Assembly: GCA_966211215.1 (NCBI GenBank)
Contig: CBIHNR010000048.1
Location: 1-30,275, forward strand
Source of the DNA: Desertivirga sp966211215
GTDB taxonomy: Bacteria > Bacteroidota > Bacteroidia > Sphingobacteriales > Sphingobacteriaceae
DNA: 30,275 nt
Direction of reading: 5' to 3'
A program made the translations under genes and the position numbers. Below the pieces are notes generated by a model. The model did no database searches and was not told the DNA's origin. It was given only the letters and a program-made list of their open reading frames with translations. Shown here in pieces: positions 1 through 7,667 of the stretch; the first letter of the stretch is position 1; every line of letters starts with the position of its first letter.

Positions 1-229
1 AAGCATAACCGACTCCGGCGCCTAGCGCAAGATTATTTTTAACAAAATAGCCAATCATCGGCATTATCGTAAGATTCTCATCGGCATCATCATCATCGTC
101 ACCAAGGTCGTTTTTATCCGACTCGTAGCTTATTGCGCCTCCAAGGAGAATATTACCTTGTTCTGTTTGCGCGGAAACCTTTAAGAAAGGAGCCAACGCA
201 ATTGCTGTGATTAGTAGTAATTTTTTCAT
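1..229 (-). CDS. Outer-membrane beta-barrel protein, 5' part (runs off left edge)
   Basis: The first 76 codons are present, starting at the ATG at 229; the rest lies beyond the left edge. The N-terminus MKKLLLITAIALAPFLKVSAQ is a typical Sec signal peptide ending at an A-Q cleavage site, as in many Bacteroidota exported proteins. The mature start (GNILLGGAISYES) and the later stretch ending GAGVGYA have the alternating Gly/aromatic pattern of small barrel proteins (OmpW/OMP_b-brl type). Between them is an acidic loop with five consecutive Asp residues (GDDDDDADEN) that could bind cations. It lies 76 bases downstream of the GldA-like gene on the same strand. The family assignment is inferred from a short fragment and the exact role is unknown. 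Confidence 0.65.
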   Translation of the reverse strand, partial: MKKLLLITAIALAPFLKVSAQTEQGNILLGGAISYESDKNDLGDDDDDADENLTIMPMIGYFVKNNLALGAGVGYA

Positions 230-305
230 AGTGCGTAAATTTTTTGGGTTAATGAAGTATATGTACAATAACCACATACTACACCAACGGTTTTAGATAA
301 AAGAT

Positions 306-1025
306 TTACAATTTTGCACCAGCCTTTGTAAGCTTTAGAAAAATATTTTCCAGGGATTGATTTTCGTGCGCAAGCTTAAGCCCATTAAGGCTATCGTCGG
401 CAACAATCTCTCCTTTATTAATGATAACTACCTGATCACAAACAGATTCCACTTCCTGCATGATATGTGTAGAGAGGATTACAGTTTTTGTTTTTCCGAG
501 CTGCTTTATCAGGCTCCGTATTTCAATTAATTGATTGGGGTCTAAGCCAGACGTTGGCTCATCGAGAATTAATACCTCAGGGTTGTGAATAATTGCCTGC
601 GCTATACCTACCCGCTGGCGATATCCTTTCGATAATGCAGATATCTTTTTATGCTGTTCTACTCCAAGCCCGGTTTGTTCTATTACTTCAGCTATTCGTT
701 TATTTTTAGAAGGTACTTTATGAATATCAGCTATGAAACCCAACGCCTCCTTAACGTACATATCCAGATAAAGGGGATTATGCTCCGGCAGGTAGCCTAA
801 ATTACGCCTTACTTCCATGGGGTTTTCAACTACATCAAACCCGCATAAACTTGCACCTCCGGAGCTTGGGGGAATATAGCACGAGAGGATTTTCATGGTG
901 GTTGATTTGCCTGCTCCATTTGGTCCCAAAAAACCCAGAATTTTTCCAGGTTCTGCCGTGAACGAAATGCCATTAATTGCTTTTTGTTCTCCGTATGTTT
1001 TGGTGAGTTGGCTAACTGTAATCAC
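306..1025 (-). CDS. gldA: ABC transporter ATP-binding protein, GldA-like
   Basis: This is a 239-residue ABC ATPase that would power an inner-membrane transporter. Visible motifs are Walker A GPNGAGKST (34-42), the family hallmark GYLPEHNPLYLDMYV (77-91, with Glu at the Q-loop position), signature LSKGYRQRVG (131-140), Walker B VLILDEP (151-157), D-loop SGLD and the switch His in STHIMQE (185-191). The LPEHNPLYLDMYV and LSKGYRQR segments match the GldA (gliding-motility ABC) family closely. From memory, GldA has about 60 further C-terminal residues that are absent here, so this may be a GldA paralogue serving another exporter. No permease gene (gldF/gldG) is in view. It stands divergent from glyQS across a 141-base gap. 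Confidence 0.85.
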   Translation of the reverse strand: MITVSQLTKTYGEQKAINGISFTAEPGKILGFLGPNGAGKSTTMKILSCYIPPSSGGASLCGFDVVENPMEVRRNLGYLPEHNPLYLDMYVKEALGFIADIHKVPSKNKRIAEVIEQTGLGVEQHKKISALSKGYRQRVGIAQAIIHNPEVLILDEPTSGLDPNQLIEIRSLIKQLGKTKTVILSTHIMQEVESVCDQVVIINKGEIVADDSLNGLKLAHENQSLENIFLKLTKAGAKL

Positions 1026-1114
1026 AATCCAAATTTTAAGTTGACGATGCTTTCCTGGTAATTTGAAGAGCTAAAATTAGAATTAAAAAATACTTTAACG
1101 CCACATTACTAATT

Positions 1115-1149
1115 AAATCGCAAATCGTAAATCATAATTCGCAAATCAA
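1115..1149 (+). repeat. Five tandem heptamers (AAATCnn) before the glyQS promoter
   Basis: Five consecutive 7-base units are read: AAATCGC, AAATCGT, AAATCAT, AATTCGC and AAATCAA. The array ends two bases before the -7 box of glyQS. The 7-base period gives no helical phasing of 10.5 bases. Confidence 0.75.
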
Positions 1150-1151
1150 AT

Positions 1152-1159
1152 TATATTTG
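1152..1159 (+). promoter_or_regulatory. -7 box of glyQS promoter (TATATTTG)
   Basis: It is a perfect match to the Bacteroidota -7 consensus TAnnTTTG. It ends only seven bases before the ATG at 1167, so the transcript would be leaderless or nearly so. No TTG -33 element is seen at the usual distance, where the heptamer array lies instead. Confidence 0.6.
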
Positions 1160-1166
1160 CAGCATC

Positions 1167-2627
1167 ATGAGCAAAAATAACGACGAACTGTTTAAAAACG
1201 TCATATCCCATGCTAAAGAGTATGGATTTGTATTCCAGTCGAGCGAAATTTACGACGGATTAAGCGCTGTTTACGACTACGGCCAAAATGGTGCCGAATT
1301 AAAAAATAACATAAAAACTTACTGGTGGAAATCTATGGTGCAAATGCACGAAAATATTGTGGGTATTGATGCCGCAATTTTCATGCACCCAACCACCTGG
1401 AAGGCATCTGGCCACGTTGACGGTTTTAACGACCCCATGATTGATAATAAAGATTCTAAGAAGCGTTACCGTGCAGACCAGCTTTTGGAAGATAAAATTG
1501 CCCGTTATGAAAAGGATGGCAAGGCAGAAAAGGCAGAAAAGCTTCAATTGGCTATGGATGAAGCGCTGAAAGGCGATAATCTTATCGCACTGCGCGACTT
1601 AATTGTTGAGCATGAAATTGCCTGCCCTGTTTCTGGTACTCGCAACTGGACCGATGTGCGCCAGTTTAACCTGATGTTTTCGACCCAAATTGGCGCCATT
1701 GCTGAAGAGTCTGATAAAATCTATTTACGGCCAGAAACGGCACAAGGTATTTTTGTAAACTACCTGAACGTTCAAAAAACAGGAAGGATGAAAATTCCTT
1801 TTGGTATTGCGCAAATTGGCAAGGCTTTCCGTAATGAGGTAATTGCCCGCCAGTTTATCATGCGTATGCGTGAGTTTGAGCAAATGGAGCTGCAATTCTT
1901 TGTACGCCCTGGTACAGAAATGGAATGGTACGATTACTGGAAAAATACCCGTTTAAAATGGCATAAGGCTTTAGGTACTTCTCCTGAGAAATACCGGTTC
2001 CACGACCATACAAAACTGGCTCATTATGCAAATGCTGCCGTAGATATTGAGTTCGAATTCCCATTTGGGTTTAAAGAAGTTGAGGGTATCCATAGCCGTA
2101 CGGATTTTGACTTAAGCCAGCATCAAAAATTTTCTGGCAAAAAACTCCAGTACTTCGATCCGGAGATCAACCAAAACTATGTACCTTACGTTGTAGAGAC
2201 TTCTATCGGCCTTGACCGTATGTTCCTTCTTACATTAATGACGGCTTTTGAAGAGCAGGATTTAAGCGAGGGAGACAAAAAAGATAGCCGTACGCTATTA
2301 AGGCTACATCCTTGCCTTGCTCCGGTTAAAGCAGCGATCTTCCCTCTTACTAAAAAAGACGGTTTGCCTGAAAAAGCCCGCGAGATTATGAATAGCTTGA
2401 AGCTAGATCATAATGTAATTTATGAGGAAAAAGATGCTATTGGAAAGCGCTACCGCCGCCAGGATGCAATTGGAACGCCTTTCTGTATCACTGTTGACCA
2501 CCAGAGCTTAGAAGACAATACAGTAACCATCCGCTACCGCGATTCAATGGAGCAGGAAAGAGTTGCTATAGCCGATTTAGACAGAATTATCAGCGAAAAA
2601 GTGAGCTGGAAAAATCTATTGAATTAA
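1167..2627 (+). CDS. glyQS: Glycine--tRNA ligase (dimeric class II type)
   Basis: A cytoplasmic enzyme of 486 residues that charges tRNA-Gly with glycine. It is the single-chain alpha2 form, not the alpha2beta2 form. The N-terminal segment with NNIKTYWWKSMV (47-58) and HPTTWKASGHVDGFNDPM (74-91) is typical of this form. Class II motif 2 is seen as GKAFRNEV (218-225) and motif 3 as SIGLDRMFLL (346-355). The LRPETAQGIFVNYLNVQ segment (187-203) is part of the glycine/ATP pocket. The C-terminal anticodon-binding domain begins near LHPCLAPVKAA (380-390) and carries the YRRQDAIGTPFCITVD segment (429-444). Length is normal. The ATG is supported by the adjacent -7 box. The gene is often also labelled glyS. 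Confidence 0.97.
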   Translation: MSKNNDELFKNVISHAKEYGFVFQSSEIYDGLSAVYDYGQNGAELKNNIKTYWWKSMVQMHENIVGIDAAIFMHPTTWKASGHVDGFNDPMIDNKDSKKRYRADQLLEDKIARYEKDGKAEKAEKLQLAMDEALKGDNLIALRDLIVEHEIACPVSGTRNWTDVRQFNLMFSTQIGAIAEESDKIYLRPETAQGIFVNYLNVQKTGRMKIPFGIAQIGKAFRNEVIARQFIMRMREFEQMELQFFVRPGTEMEWYDYWKNTRLKWHKALGTSPEKYRFHDHTKLAHYANAAVDIEFEFPFGFKEVEGIHSRTDFDLSQHQKFSGKKLQYFDPEINQNYVPYVVETSIGLDRMFLLTLMTAFEEQDLSEGDKKDSRTLLRLHPCLAPVKAAIFPLTKKDGLPEKAREIMNSLKLDHNVIYEEKDAIGKRYRRQDAIGTPFCITVDHQSLEDNTVTIRYRDSMEQERVAIADLDRIISEKVSWKNLLN

Positions 2628-2648
2628 TATCTTTAGTTAATTAACATA

Positions 2649-2679
2649 AAAAAGCCATCCCCGCAAAGGATGGCTTTTT
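2649..2679. terminator. Bidirectional hairpin terminator between glyQS and the TPR gene
   Basis: A 12-bp stem (2649-2660 with 2668-2679) closes a 7-base loop. It is A-rich on the left and T-rich on the right, so it can stop transcription from both convergent genes. Confidence 0.85.
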
Positions 2680-2700
2680 ATGTTCAAAGGGCCATAGCCG

Positions 2701-3282
2701 CTAGTCTTCTGTTAAAAGAGTAACACAATTTTTTGCGAGCCCTTCAACACGGCTCTTTATAGCATTATCTTCAGCGGCAAGGTTCAACGTCTTAGAAAAC
2801 TTTCTCAATAAATCCATCACCTGCTCGTTGGGGTCGCAGGCGTAGGCTTTTTCAAGGTGAGGGAGCGACTTTTTAAGGAAGCCTTTATACTCTGCCATAT
2901 ACTTTTCATAAAGAGGCCTATTCCCTTTTGCTCCATTAATTTTAGGTGCCAGTGCATTGGCAGGCTTCAAATACAAGTACCCAAGGGCTAAGTGCGCCAC
3001 GTAATAATCAGGCGCCAGACTGGCTACTTTCTCGTAATACAATATCGCATTATCTGCATCGTTTTTAGTTTCATATACTTTGGCCAGCCTGTTATAAAAC
3101 AGGATCTTCGTTTTGGGTGCAAGATTATCGGCTAAAGGCAGAATTTTTTGAGCACTGGCAATGGCTTTATCAGTGTCGCCTTGCGAGGAAAACTTGCAGA
3201 ATGTAAAATATTCGTCGGTTACTTTTTGTGCATACACGCCTACAGTGAGGAGAATCAGGATAAGTGTTAGGTTAATTTTCAT
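2701..3282 (-). CDS. Exported tetratricopeptide-repeat protein
   Basis: A protein of 193 residues with a signal peptide (MKINLTLILILLTVGVYAQ, cleavage near residue 18), so it is exported to the periplasm or outer surface. The body carries TPR-like helical pairs: a first around KILFYNRLAKVYETKNDADNA (59-79, with NAILYYEKVASLAPD following) and a second around YYVAHLALGYLYLKPANAL. A further helical region (LKKSLPHLEKAYACDPNEQV) resembles a final repeat. TPRs mediate protein-protein contacts; no catalytic motif is seen and the partner is unknown. It is single, convergent with glyQS and divergent from the L,D-transpeptidase gene. A good promoter lies at 3312-3342. Confidence 0.8.
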   Translation of the reverse strand: MKINLTLILILLTVGVYAQKVTDEYFTFCKFSSQGDTDKAIASAQKILPLADNLAPKTKILFYNRLAKVYETKNDADNAILYYEKVASLAPDYYVAHLALGYLYLKPANALAPKINGAKGNRPLYEKYMAEYKGFLKKSLPHLEKAYACDPNEQVMDLLRKFSKTLNLAAEDNAIKSRVEGLAKNCVTLLTED

Positions 3283-3311
3283 GTTTATAAATTCTCTTTT
3301 TTAATATCCGG

Positions 3312-3342
3312 CAATTATAATACTTTAATTTAAAATCCTCAA
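3312..3342 (-). promoter_or_regulatory. Promoter of the TPR gene
   Basis: On the minus strand TTG (complement of 3340-3342) is followed after 20 bases by TATAATTG (complement of 3312-3319), one mismatch from TAnnTTTG. The leader would be about 25 bases. Confidence 0.5.
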
Positions 3343-3400
3343 AAAAATACTTCTATTATAAACCTTATAGTAAAATGACATTCTAATAGAACTAAACCAA

Positions 3401-3430
3401 TTGATATTCAAGCACAAGGCCTTATCTTTG
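3401..3430 (+). promoter_or_regulatory. Promoter of the L,D-transpeptidase gene
   Basis: TTG (3401-3403) is followed after 19 bases by TATCTTTG (3423-3430), a perfect -7 consensus. The leader is about 70 bases. Confidence 0.65.
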
Positions 3431-3505
3431 TGCAAATTATCAGAAACAAAAAACAACCGCCTATCGTAAAAGACTGACATTACATCTATTTATTGGGAAA
3501 AGGAT

Positions 3506-4336
3506 ATGAGGAAAAGGATTTTTAGAGGAGCCAGCTTTTTACTTCTAACATTAAGTTTACCAGCAATCGCCTGGAATTTAAGCGATACCACCACCGTTAA
3601 AGACACTGTAGTTAAACATCCTGAAACTAAACCGGACACAAATCCAACAGAGGAGAAACCTTCAACATCTGCAATGTTCGACAGTTATGTTTCTGAGATT
3701 TATACCGCAGCAAACCTGAAGGAGTCTGCCTTAAACTATAATGTCTTTAAAAAGGCTTTAACCGGCTACTATAATTTCAAAAGCCATAGCCTGGTATCGT
3801 CAGCCAAAGAAGTTATTTCAATTGTTGATTTTACTTTACCAAGCACTCAAAAACGCTTATGGATTATCGACCTGGCTGCAAGGAAGGTTCGTTTTAACAC
3901 TCTGGTAGCACATGGGCAAGGTAGCGGAGGTAATTTTGCTACAAGTTTTTCGAACCTGGCAAATTCTCACCAAAGCAGCTTGGGTTTTTATATTACAAGC
4001 AATACTTATTTTGGAAAGCATGGCTTGTCCCTTAAACTGAACGGCATGGATGCTAATTATAACACTAATGCATTAAACCGTGCTGTAGTAGTACATGGTG
4101 CGGAATATGTTAGCCAAAGTTTTATTAATCAACATGGAAGACTGGGGCGTAGCCATGGTTGCCCGGCAGTACCGGTAGAGCTTACTGCATCAATAATTGA
4201 AGCTATTAAGGGCAAAACAACTTTGTTTATTAACGGCCCCGCTGAAAAAAAATACTCGTCAAACTATCTTGATGAAAGTTTGGCAGCAAGTTTGTACTCT
4301 AATACATCGAAAGCGCCTTTACAGGCCGTTTTATAG
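3506..4336 (+). CDS. L,D-transpeptidase catalytic-domain protein (YkuD_2 type)
   Basis: A 276-residue secreted enzyme. An N-terminal hydrophobic stretch (FLLLTLSLPAIAW, 11-23) serves as signal sequence, followed by a Pro/Thr/Lys-rich linker (30-55). The catalytic domain runs from about 110 to 245: LWIIDLAARKV (118-128), HGQGSGG (136-142), then VVVHGAEYV (194-202) and the active-site motif RSHGCPAVP (215-223) with His198, His217 and nucleophile Cys219. This is the pattern of the murein L,D-transpeptidase family YkuD_2, expected to form or remodel non-canonical peptidoglycan cross-links or attach proteins. Substrate is not shown by sequence. It is a single-gene unit with its own promoter and terminator. 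Confidence 0.88.
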   Translation: MRKRIFRGASFLLLTLSLPAIAWNLSDTTTVKDTVVKHPETKPDTNPTEEKPSTSAMFDSYVSEIYTAANLKESALNYNVFKKALTGYYNFKSHSLVSSAKEVISIVDFTLPSTQKRLWIIDLAARKVRFNTLVAHGQGSGGNFATSFSNLANSHQSSLGFYITSNTYFGKHGLSLKLNGMDANYNTNALNRAVVVHGAEYVSQSFINQHGRLGRSHGCPAVPVELTASIIEAIKGKTTLFINGPAEKKYSSNYLDESLAASLYSNTSKAPLQAVL

Positions 4337-4359
4337 AAATTTGCCATTCTGGAATACAA

Positions 4360-4392
4360 CCCTGTTGGTTCACAAACCAACAGGGCTTTTTT
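4360..4392 (+). terminator. Rho-independent terminator of the L,D-transpeptidase gene
   Basis: A perfect 11-bp stem (4360-4370 with 4375-4385) closes the four-base loop CACA and is followed by C and six T residues. The hairpin also lies directly behind the convergent flavin oxidoreductase gene. Confidence 0.85.
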
Positions 4393-4396
4393 ATGC

Positions 4397-5464
4397 CTAA
4401 ATCTGAGGTTTTGCGCGTTGATATTGTACTGGCCATTGGACATCAACTCCCAGCTCTTTGGCAGCATGCATTGGAAAATACGGATCGCGCAGCATTTCCC
4501 GGGCTAGCAATACCAGGTCTGCCCGCCCTTGAGCAATGATGTCTTCGGCTTGTCGGGCGCTAACGATAAATCCAACCGCAGCACTAGGCATTCCGGCCCT
4601 CTTTATGGCTTCGGCGAATCCTACCTGATAGCCTGGAGCTACAGGTATTTTTGCATGTGGAACATTTCCGCCGGATGAACAGTCGATCAGATCCACGCAT
4701 TTATCTTTTAAGATATCAGCAAGCCGAATTGAATCATCCAGATCCCAGCCGCCCGCCACCCAATCGGTTGCGGAAATACGGACAAATAAAGGAAATTCTT
4801 CCGGCCAGGCCATCCGCACCGCTTCAACAACTTCAATGAGTAGCCGAACGCGATTTTCAAATGAGCCTCCATATCCGTCAGTCCTGAAATTAGACAATGG
4901 CGAAAGAAACTCATGAAGAAGATAGCCGTGGGCGGCATGAATTTCAAGCACCTTAAAACCCGCCAAAAGAGCCCGTTTTGCAGCTGCATGGAAGCTAATG
5001 ATAAGTCGTTCGATATCTTCGGGATTTAATGCATGGGGTAAGTGCTGCCCTTCAGAAAAGGGCACTGCGCTCGGGCCAACCGGGTGCCAGCCTCCTTCAT
5101 TTTCAAACAAAACCTTTCCGCCATTCCAAGGTTCATTGGTGCTTGCTTTACGACCTGCGTGGGCAATCTGAATTCCGGCAATGCTTCCCTGCTGATGAAT
5201 AAAATCCGTTACGCGTTTTAAGCCCTGAATATGACTATCACTCCAAATACCCAGGTCGGCAGGCGAAATTCTTCCCTCTGGCGAAACCGCAGAAGCCTCA
5301 GCTATAACGAGCCCTGCACCGCCTACAGCCCGGCTTCCCAAATGCACAAAGTGCCAATCGTTAACCAAGCCATCGGTACTTGAATACTGGCACATCGGCG
5401 AAACACCAATTCGGTTTTTAAACTCTACGTCTCTAATTTTTAATGGGCTAAATAAACTCGGCAT
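4397..5464 (-). CDS. namA: Old yellow enzyme family NAD(P)H:flavin oxidoreductase (YqjM/NamA-like)
   Basis: A 355-residue FMN-dependent TIM-barrel enzyme that reduces activated C=C bonds of enones or similar electrophiles using NADPH. Marks of the YqjM/NamA subclass are VSPMCQYSS (21-29) with the FMN-tuning Cys25, HAGRKAS (102-108), the substrate-binding pair in EIHAAHGYLLHEFLSP (His176 and His179), and the C-terminal QYQR (347-350) whose Arg reaches the neighbouring subunit in YqjM. FMN phosphate contacts lie around AAVGFI (295-300). Length is normal. Natural substrate is unknown; roles in detoxification and oxidative stress are common. It is divergent from another flavin enzyme gene across 184 bases, which suggests related but not necessarily shared function. 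Confidence 0.9.
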   Translation of the reverse strand: MPSLFSPLKIRDVEFKNRIGVSPMCQYSSTDGLVNDWHFVHLGSRAVGGAGLVIAEASAVSPEGRISPADLGIWSDSHIQGLKRVTDFIHQQGSIAGIQIAHAGRKASTNEPWNGGKVLFENEGGWHPVGPSAVPFSEGQHLPHALNPEDIERLIISFHAAAKRALLAGFKVLEIHAAHGYLLHEFLSPLSNFRTDGYGGSFENRVRLLIEVVEAVRMAWPEEFPLFVRISATDWVAGGWDLDDSIRLADILKDKCVDLIDCSSGGNVPHAKIPVAPGYQVGFAEAIKRAGMPSAAVGFIVSARQAEDIIAQGRADLVLLAREMLRDPYFPMHAAKELGVDVQWPVQYQRAKPQI

Positions 5465-5558
5465 AATTTAAGGCAACAGGTAAAAGCTATTTAAAGCAGG
5501 ATTGAAAATTCCACAGTAAAAAAAGATGTCAAAGCAATTACTAAACTATGGACTAAGA

Positions 5559-5566
5559 CAAAAATA
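5559..5566 (-). promoter_or_regulatory. Possible -7 box for the old yellow enzyme gene
   Basis: The minus strand reads TATTTTTG, a perfect TAnnTTTG. No convincing -33 TTG is found at the expected distance. The leader would be about 90 bases. Confidence 0.4.
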
Positions 5567-5648
5567 TCGAGACAAATGTTCCGATCATACGTCAGCATTT
5601 TGACATTTTACCCTTCTTGACAAAGAAAAGGCAGGCTCCTTTCTACGG

Positions 5649-6701
5649 ATGAGTAATTTAGCCCTCACCATGAATAGCAGGAAAATCACACTTAGCATAT
5701 TAGACCAGTCGCCGGTAAGGAACGGCGGCACCGCGCAGCAAGCCCTGCAGGAAACAATTCAGTTAGCCAAAAGAGCTGATGAATTAGGCTACTACCGTTA
5801 TTGGCTATCAGAACACCATAATACCAATAGCCTGGCAGGTTCGGCTCCCGAAGTTTTAATCGCACACCTTGCTGGACAAACCAGGAATCTTCGTTTGGGT
5901 TCGGGAGGAATTATGCTTCCCAATCATAGCGCATTAAAAGTTGCAGAGAACTTCAGGACCCTTGAAAGCTTGTTTCCGGGCAGGATTGACCTCGGTATTG
6001 GCAGGGCTCCGGGTGGCGACAGAATAACAGCTTCTATTTTAAATCCTTCTAACAATTTCAATGAACAGGATTTTGTTCAGCAATTGATTGATCTTCAACA
6101 TTATCTGGAAATACCTAACGACTTTGACAACTATCAGGAGAAGGTGAAAGCGATCCCACTTGCAGAAACGGCGCCAGAACTATGGTTGTTAAGCTCAAGC
6201 GGGCAAAGCGGATTATTTGCCGCTCATTTCGGAATGGCTTTCTCTTTTGCGCATTTTATCAATCCTGCAGATGGTCCGGCTTCGGTGAAAGCTTACCGCG
6301 AACGCTTTAAGCCGTCTGCTGTTCTGCTCGAGCCGAAAGTAAGTGTGGCTTTGTTTGTAATGTGCGCTGAAACTGATGAGAAAGCTGCCGAACTACAAGC
6401 GGTAATGGACGTTCAGTTTTTGAGGATTGAAAGGGCAATTTCAGGAGGAATTCCTTCTTTTGAGGATATTAAAGATTATCAGTTTACTGAAGATGAGTAT
6501 GCCAGAGTGAAATTTAATCGCCAGCGTATGGTGAGCGGAACTCCCTCAAAAGTAAAGGAAAAACTGTTGAAAATAGCTGAGGAATACGATGTAGATGAAT
6601 TGGTAGCAGTTACTATCACACACGATTTTGCCGACCGGCTGAAATCTTATGAGCTTTTAGCTGAAGCCTTTGAAATTACCAGGCCGGTAGCTGCTGTTTA
6701 A
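5649..6701 (+). CDS. LLM-class flavin-dependent oxidoreductase (luciferase-like)
   Basis: A 350-residue member of the bacterial luciferase-like monooxygenase superfamily, FMN-dependent TIM-barrel enzymes. Recognisable segments are SILDQSPVRNGGT (17-29), YYRYWLSEHHN (48-58), the LRLGSGGIMLPNH stretch (81-93) and FPGRIDLGIGRAPGGD (109-124), all typical of the group-1 LLM family (YhbW/YvbT type). The C-terminus has the usual SGTPSKVKEKLLKIAEEYDVDEL segment. Substrate cannot be told from sequence, and luminescence is not implied. A second ATG 21 bases downstream (5670) is an equally possible start, since no ribosome-binding site decides. The gene ends in a strong hairpin shared with the convergent TraB-like gene. 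Confidence 0.88.
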   Translation: MSNLALTMNSRKITLSILDQSPVRNGGTAQQALQETIQLAKRADELGYYRYWLSEHHNTNSLAGSAPEVLIAHLAGQTRNLRLGSGGIMLPNHSALKVAENFRTLESLFPGRIDLGIGRAPGGDRITASILNPSNNFNEQDFVQQLIDLQHYLEIPNDFDNYQEKVKAIPLAETAPELWLLSSSGQSGLFAAHFGMAFSFAHFINPADGPASVKAYRERFKPSAVLLEPKVSVALFVMCAETDEKAAELQAVMDVQFLRIERAISGGIPSFEDIKDYQFTEDEYARVKFNRQRMVSGTPSKVKEKLLKIAEEYDVDELVAVTITHDFADRLKSYELLAEAFEITRPVAAV

Positions 6702-6702
6702 C

Positions 6703-6742
6703 AAAACGCTTTAGCCTCCCAAACTGAGGCTAAAGCGTTTTT
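6703..6742. terminator. Bidirectional terminator between the LLM oxidoreductase and TraB/GumN genes
   Basis: A perfect 16-bp stem (6703-6718 with 6726-6741) closes a 7-base loop, with A and T runs at its two ends. It begins one base after the stop codon of the left gene. Confidence 0.88.
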
Positions 6743-6751
6743 AGAGAACCT

Positions 6752-7645
6752 TTATTTCATCGAGATTGGCTTCACGGTGTAACCTTCTTTCGTTAATAGA
6801 TTGATAAGCCCTTCATTACCCAGCAGAGGGGCAGCACCTACCGCATAAAAAACAGATTGCTTACTTACTTGTGCCGGTATTTGTTTAACCCAGGCAATGT
6901 TCCGTTTCTTTAACATTTCGTCCATTTCTGCCGGAGTATAGTCTGTGCTTGTGGTAATCAGTTTCTCGATTGTAGTAAGGTCCTGGCGGCAATAGGCATC
7001 AAATAATTGCTGGCTTTCTTTTATCACCCTCTCGCTCTCCCGAACGGTTTTTAGCAACATCTCTTTCTGACGCTCTAACGGCGTATTAAAAATCAATTCG
7101 GCTTGTTGTTCAATCGTTTCAAAACCGAATAATTCTTTACCACTTGACTTTCCCAGTTTTTGAAAGTACATATCTAATCCTTGATTTTCAGGGCTTATAT
7201 TTTTCGGAACAATAAACGTAAGGACAGTTAGCTGAACTGCGCCTGGCTTCGCGCCATTTAATGCCGGCAATTGCATTGGAGTTTTCTTTCTTATAAAAGA
7301 ATCCACTTCTGCATATTCTGCGGGAGTAAGTATTTTGTCGAGGCTATTGCCTTGCAGCAGCATAAAAGGCATCATTTTCTGAACCAGTTCCATCTCGCCC
7401 TCGAAAGGTATCTCGCCAATAACTGCCTGCGACTGATTTAAGACATTGATTACTCCTGGCAAAGTATCTAAAAAATTCTGCCCAATAAGGTGATAAGTGC
7501 CAAACAAATAAGACGGTGACTTAAGCCCTTTGCCGCTTATTTCCCACAGCAACGAATTTTTATTTACTACTTTCTTTACTCCTTTTTGAGCAAATGCCTG
7601 AAAGCTAATAAACAGAATCAGGATTATGTATAATTGCTTTTTCAT
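6752..7645 (-). CDS. TraB/GumN family exported protein
   Basis: A 297-residue protein with a signal peptide (MKKQLYIILILFISFQAFAQ). The family, related to the eukaryotic TIKI metalloproteases, is marked by two GxxH motifs and a conserved acidic residue. The first motif is present as LFGTYHLIG (47-55, His52). The central FGFETIEQQAELIFNTPLE segment is also typical. The second motif, usually GA[GA]H followed by L, reads VGAAPLLG with Pro273 where His is expected, so a metal ligand appears to be lost. The C-terminal EGLINLLTKEGYTV matches the family. It lies 22 bases behind the BtuF-like gene, so the two probably form an operon. Confidence 0.85.
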   Translation of the reverse strand: MKKQLYIILILFISFQAFAQKGVKKVVNKNSLLWEISGKGLKSPSYLFGTYHLIGQNFLDTLPGVINVLNQSQAVIGEIPFEGEMELVQKMMPFMLLQGNSLDKILTPAEYAEVDSFIRKKTPMQLPALNGAKPGAVQLTVLTFIVPKNISPENQGLDMYFQKLGKSSGKELFGFETIEQQAELIFNTPLERQKEMLLKTVRESERVIKESQQLFDAYCRQDLTTIEKLITTSTDYTPAEMDEMLKKRNIAWVKQIPAQVSKQSVFYAVGAAPLLGNEGLINLLTKEGYTVKPISMK

Positions 7646-7667
7646 GATTTAGGGTTATCTGTAGAAA

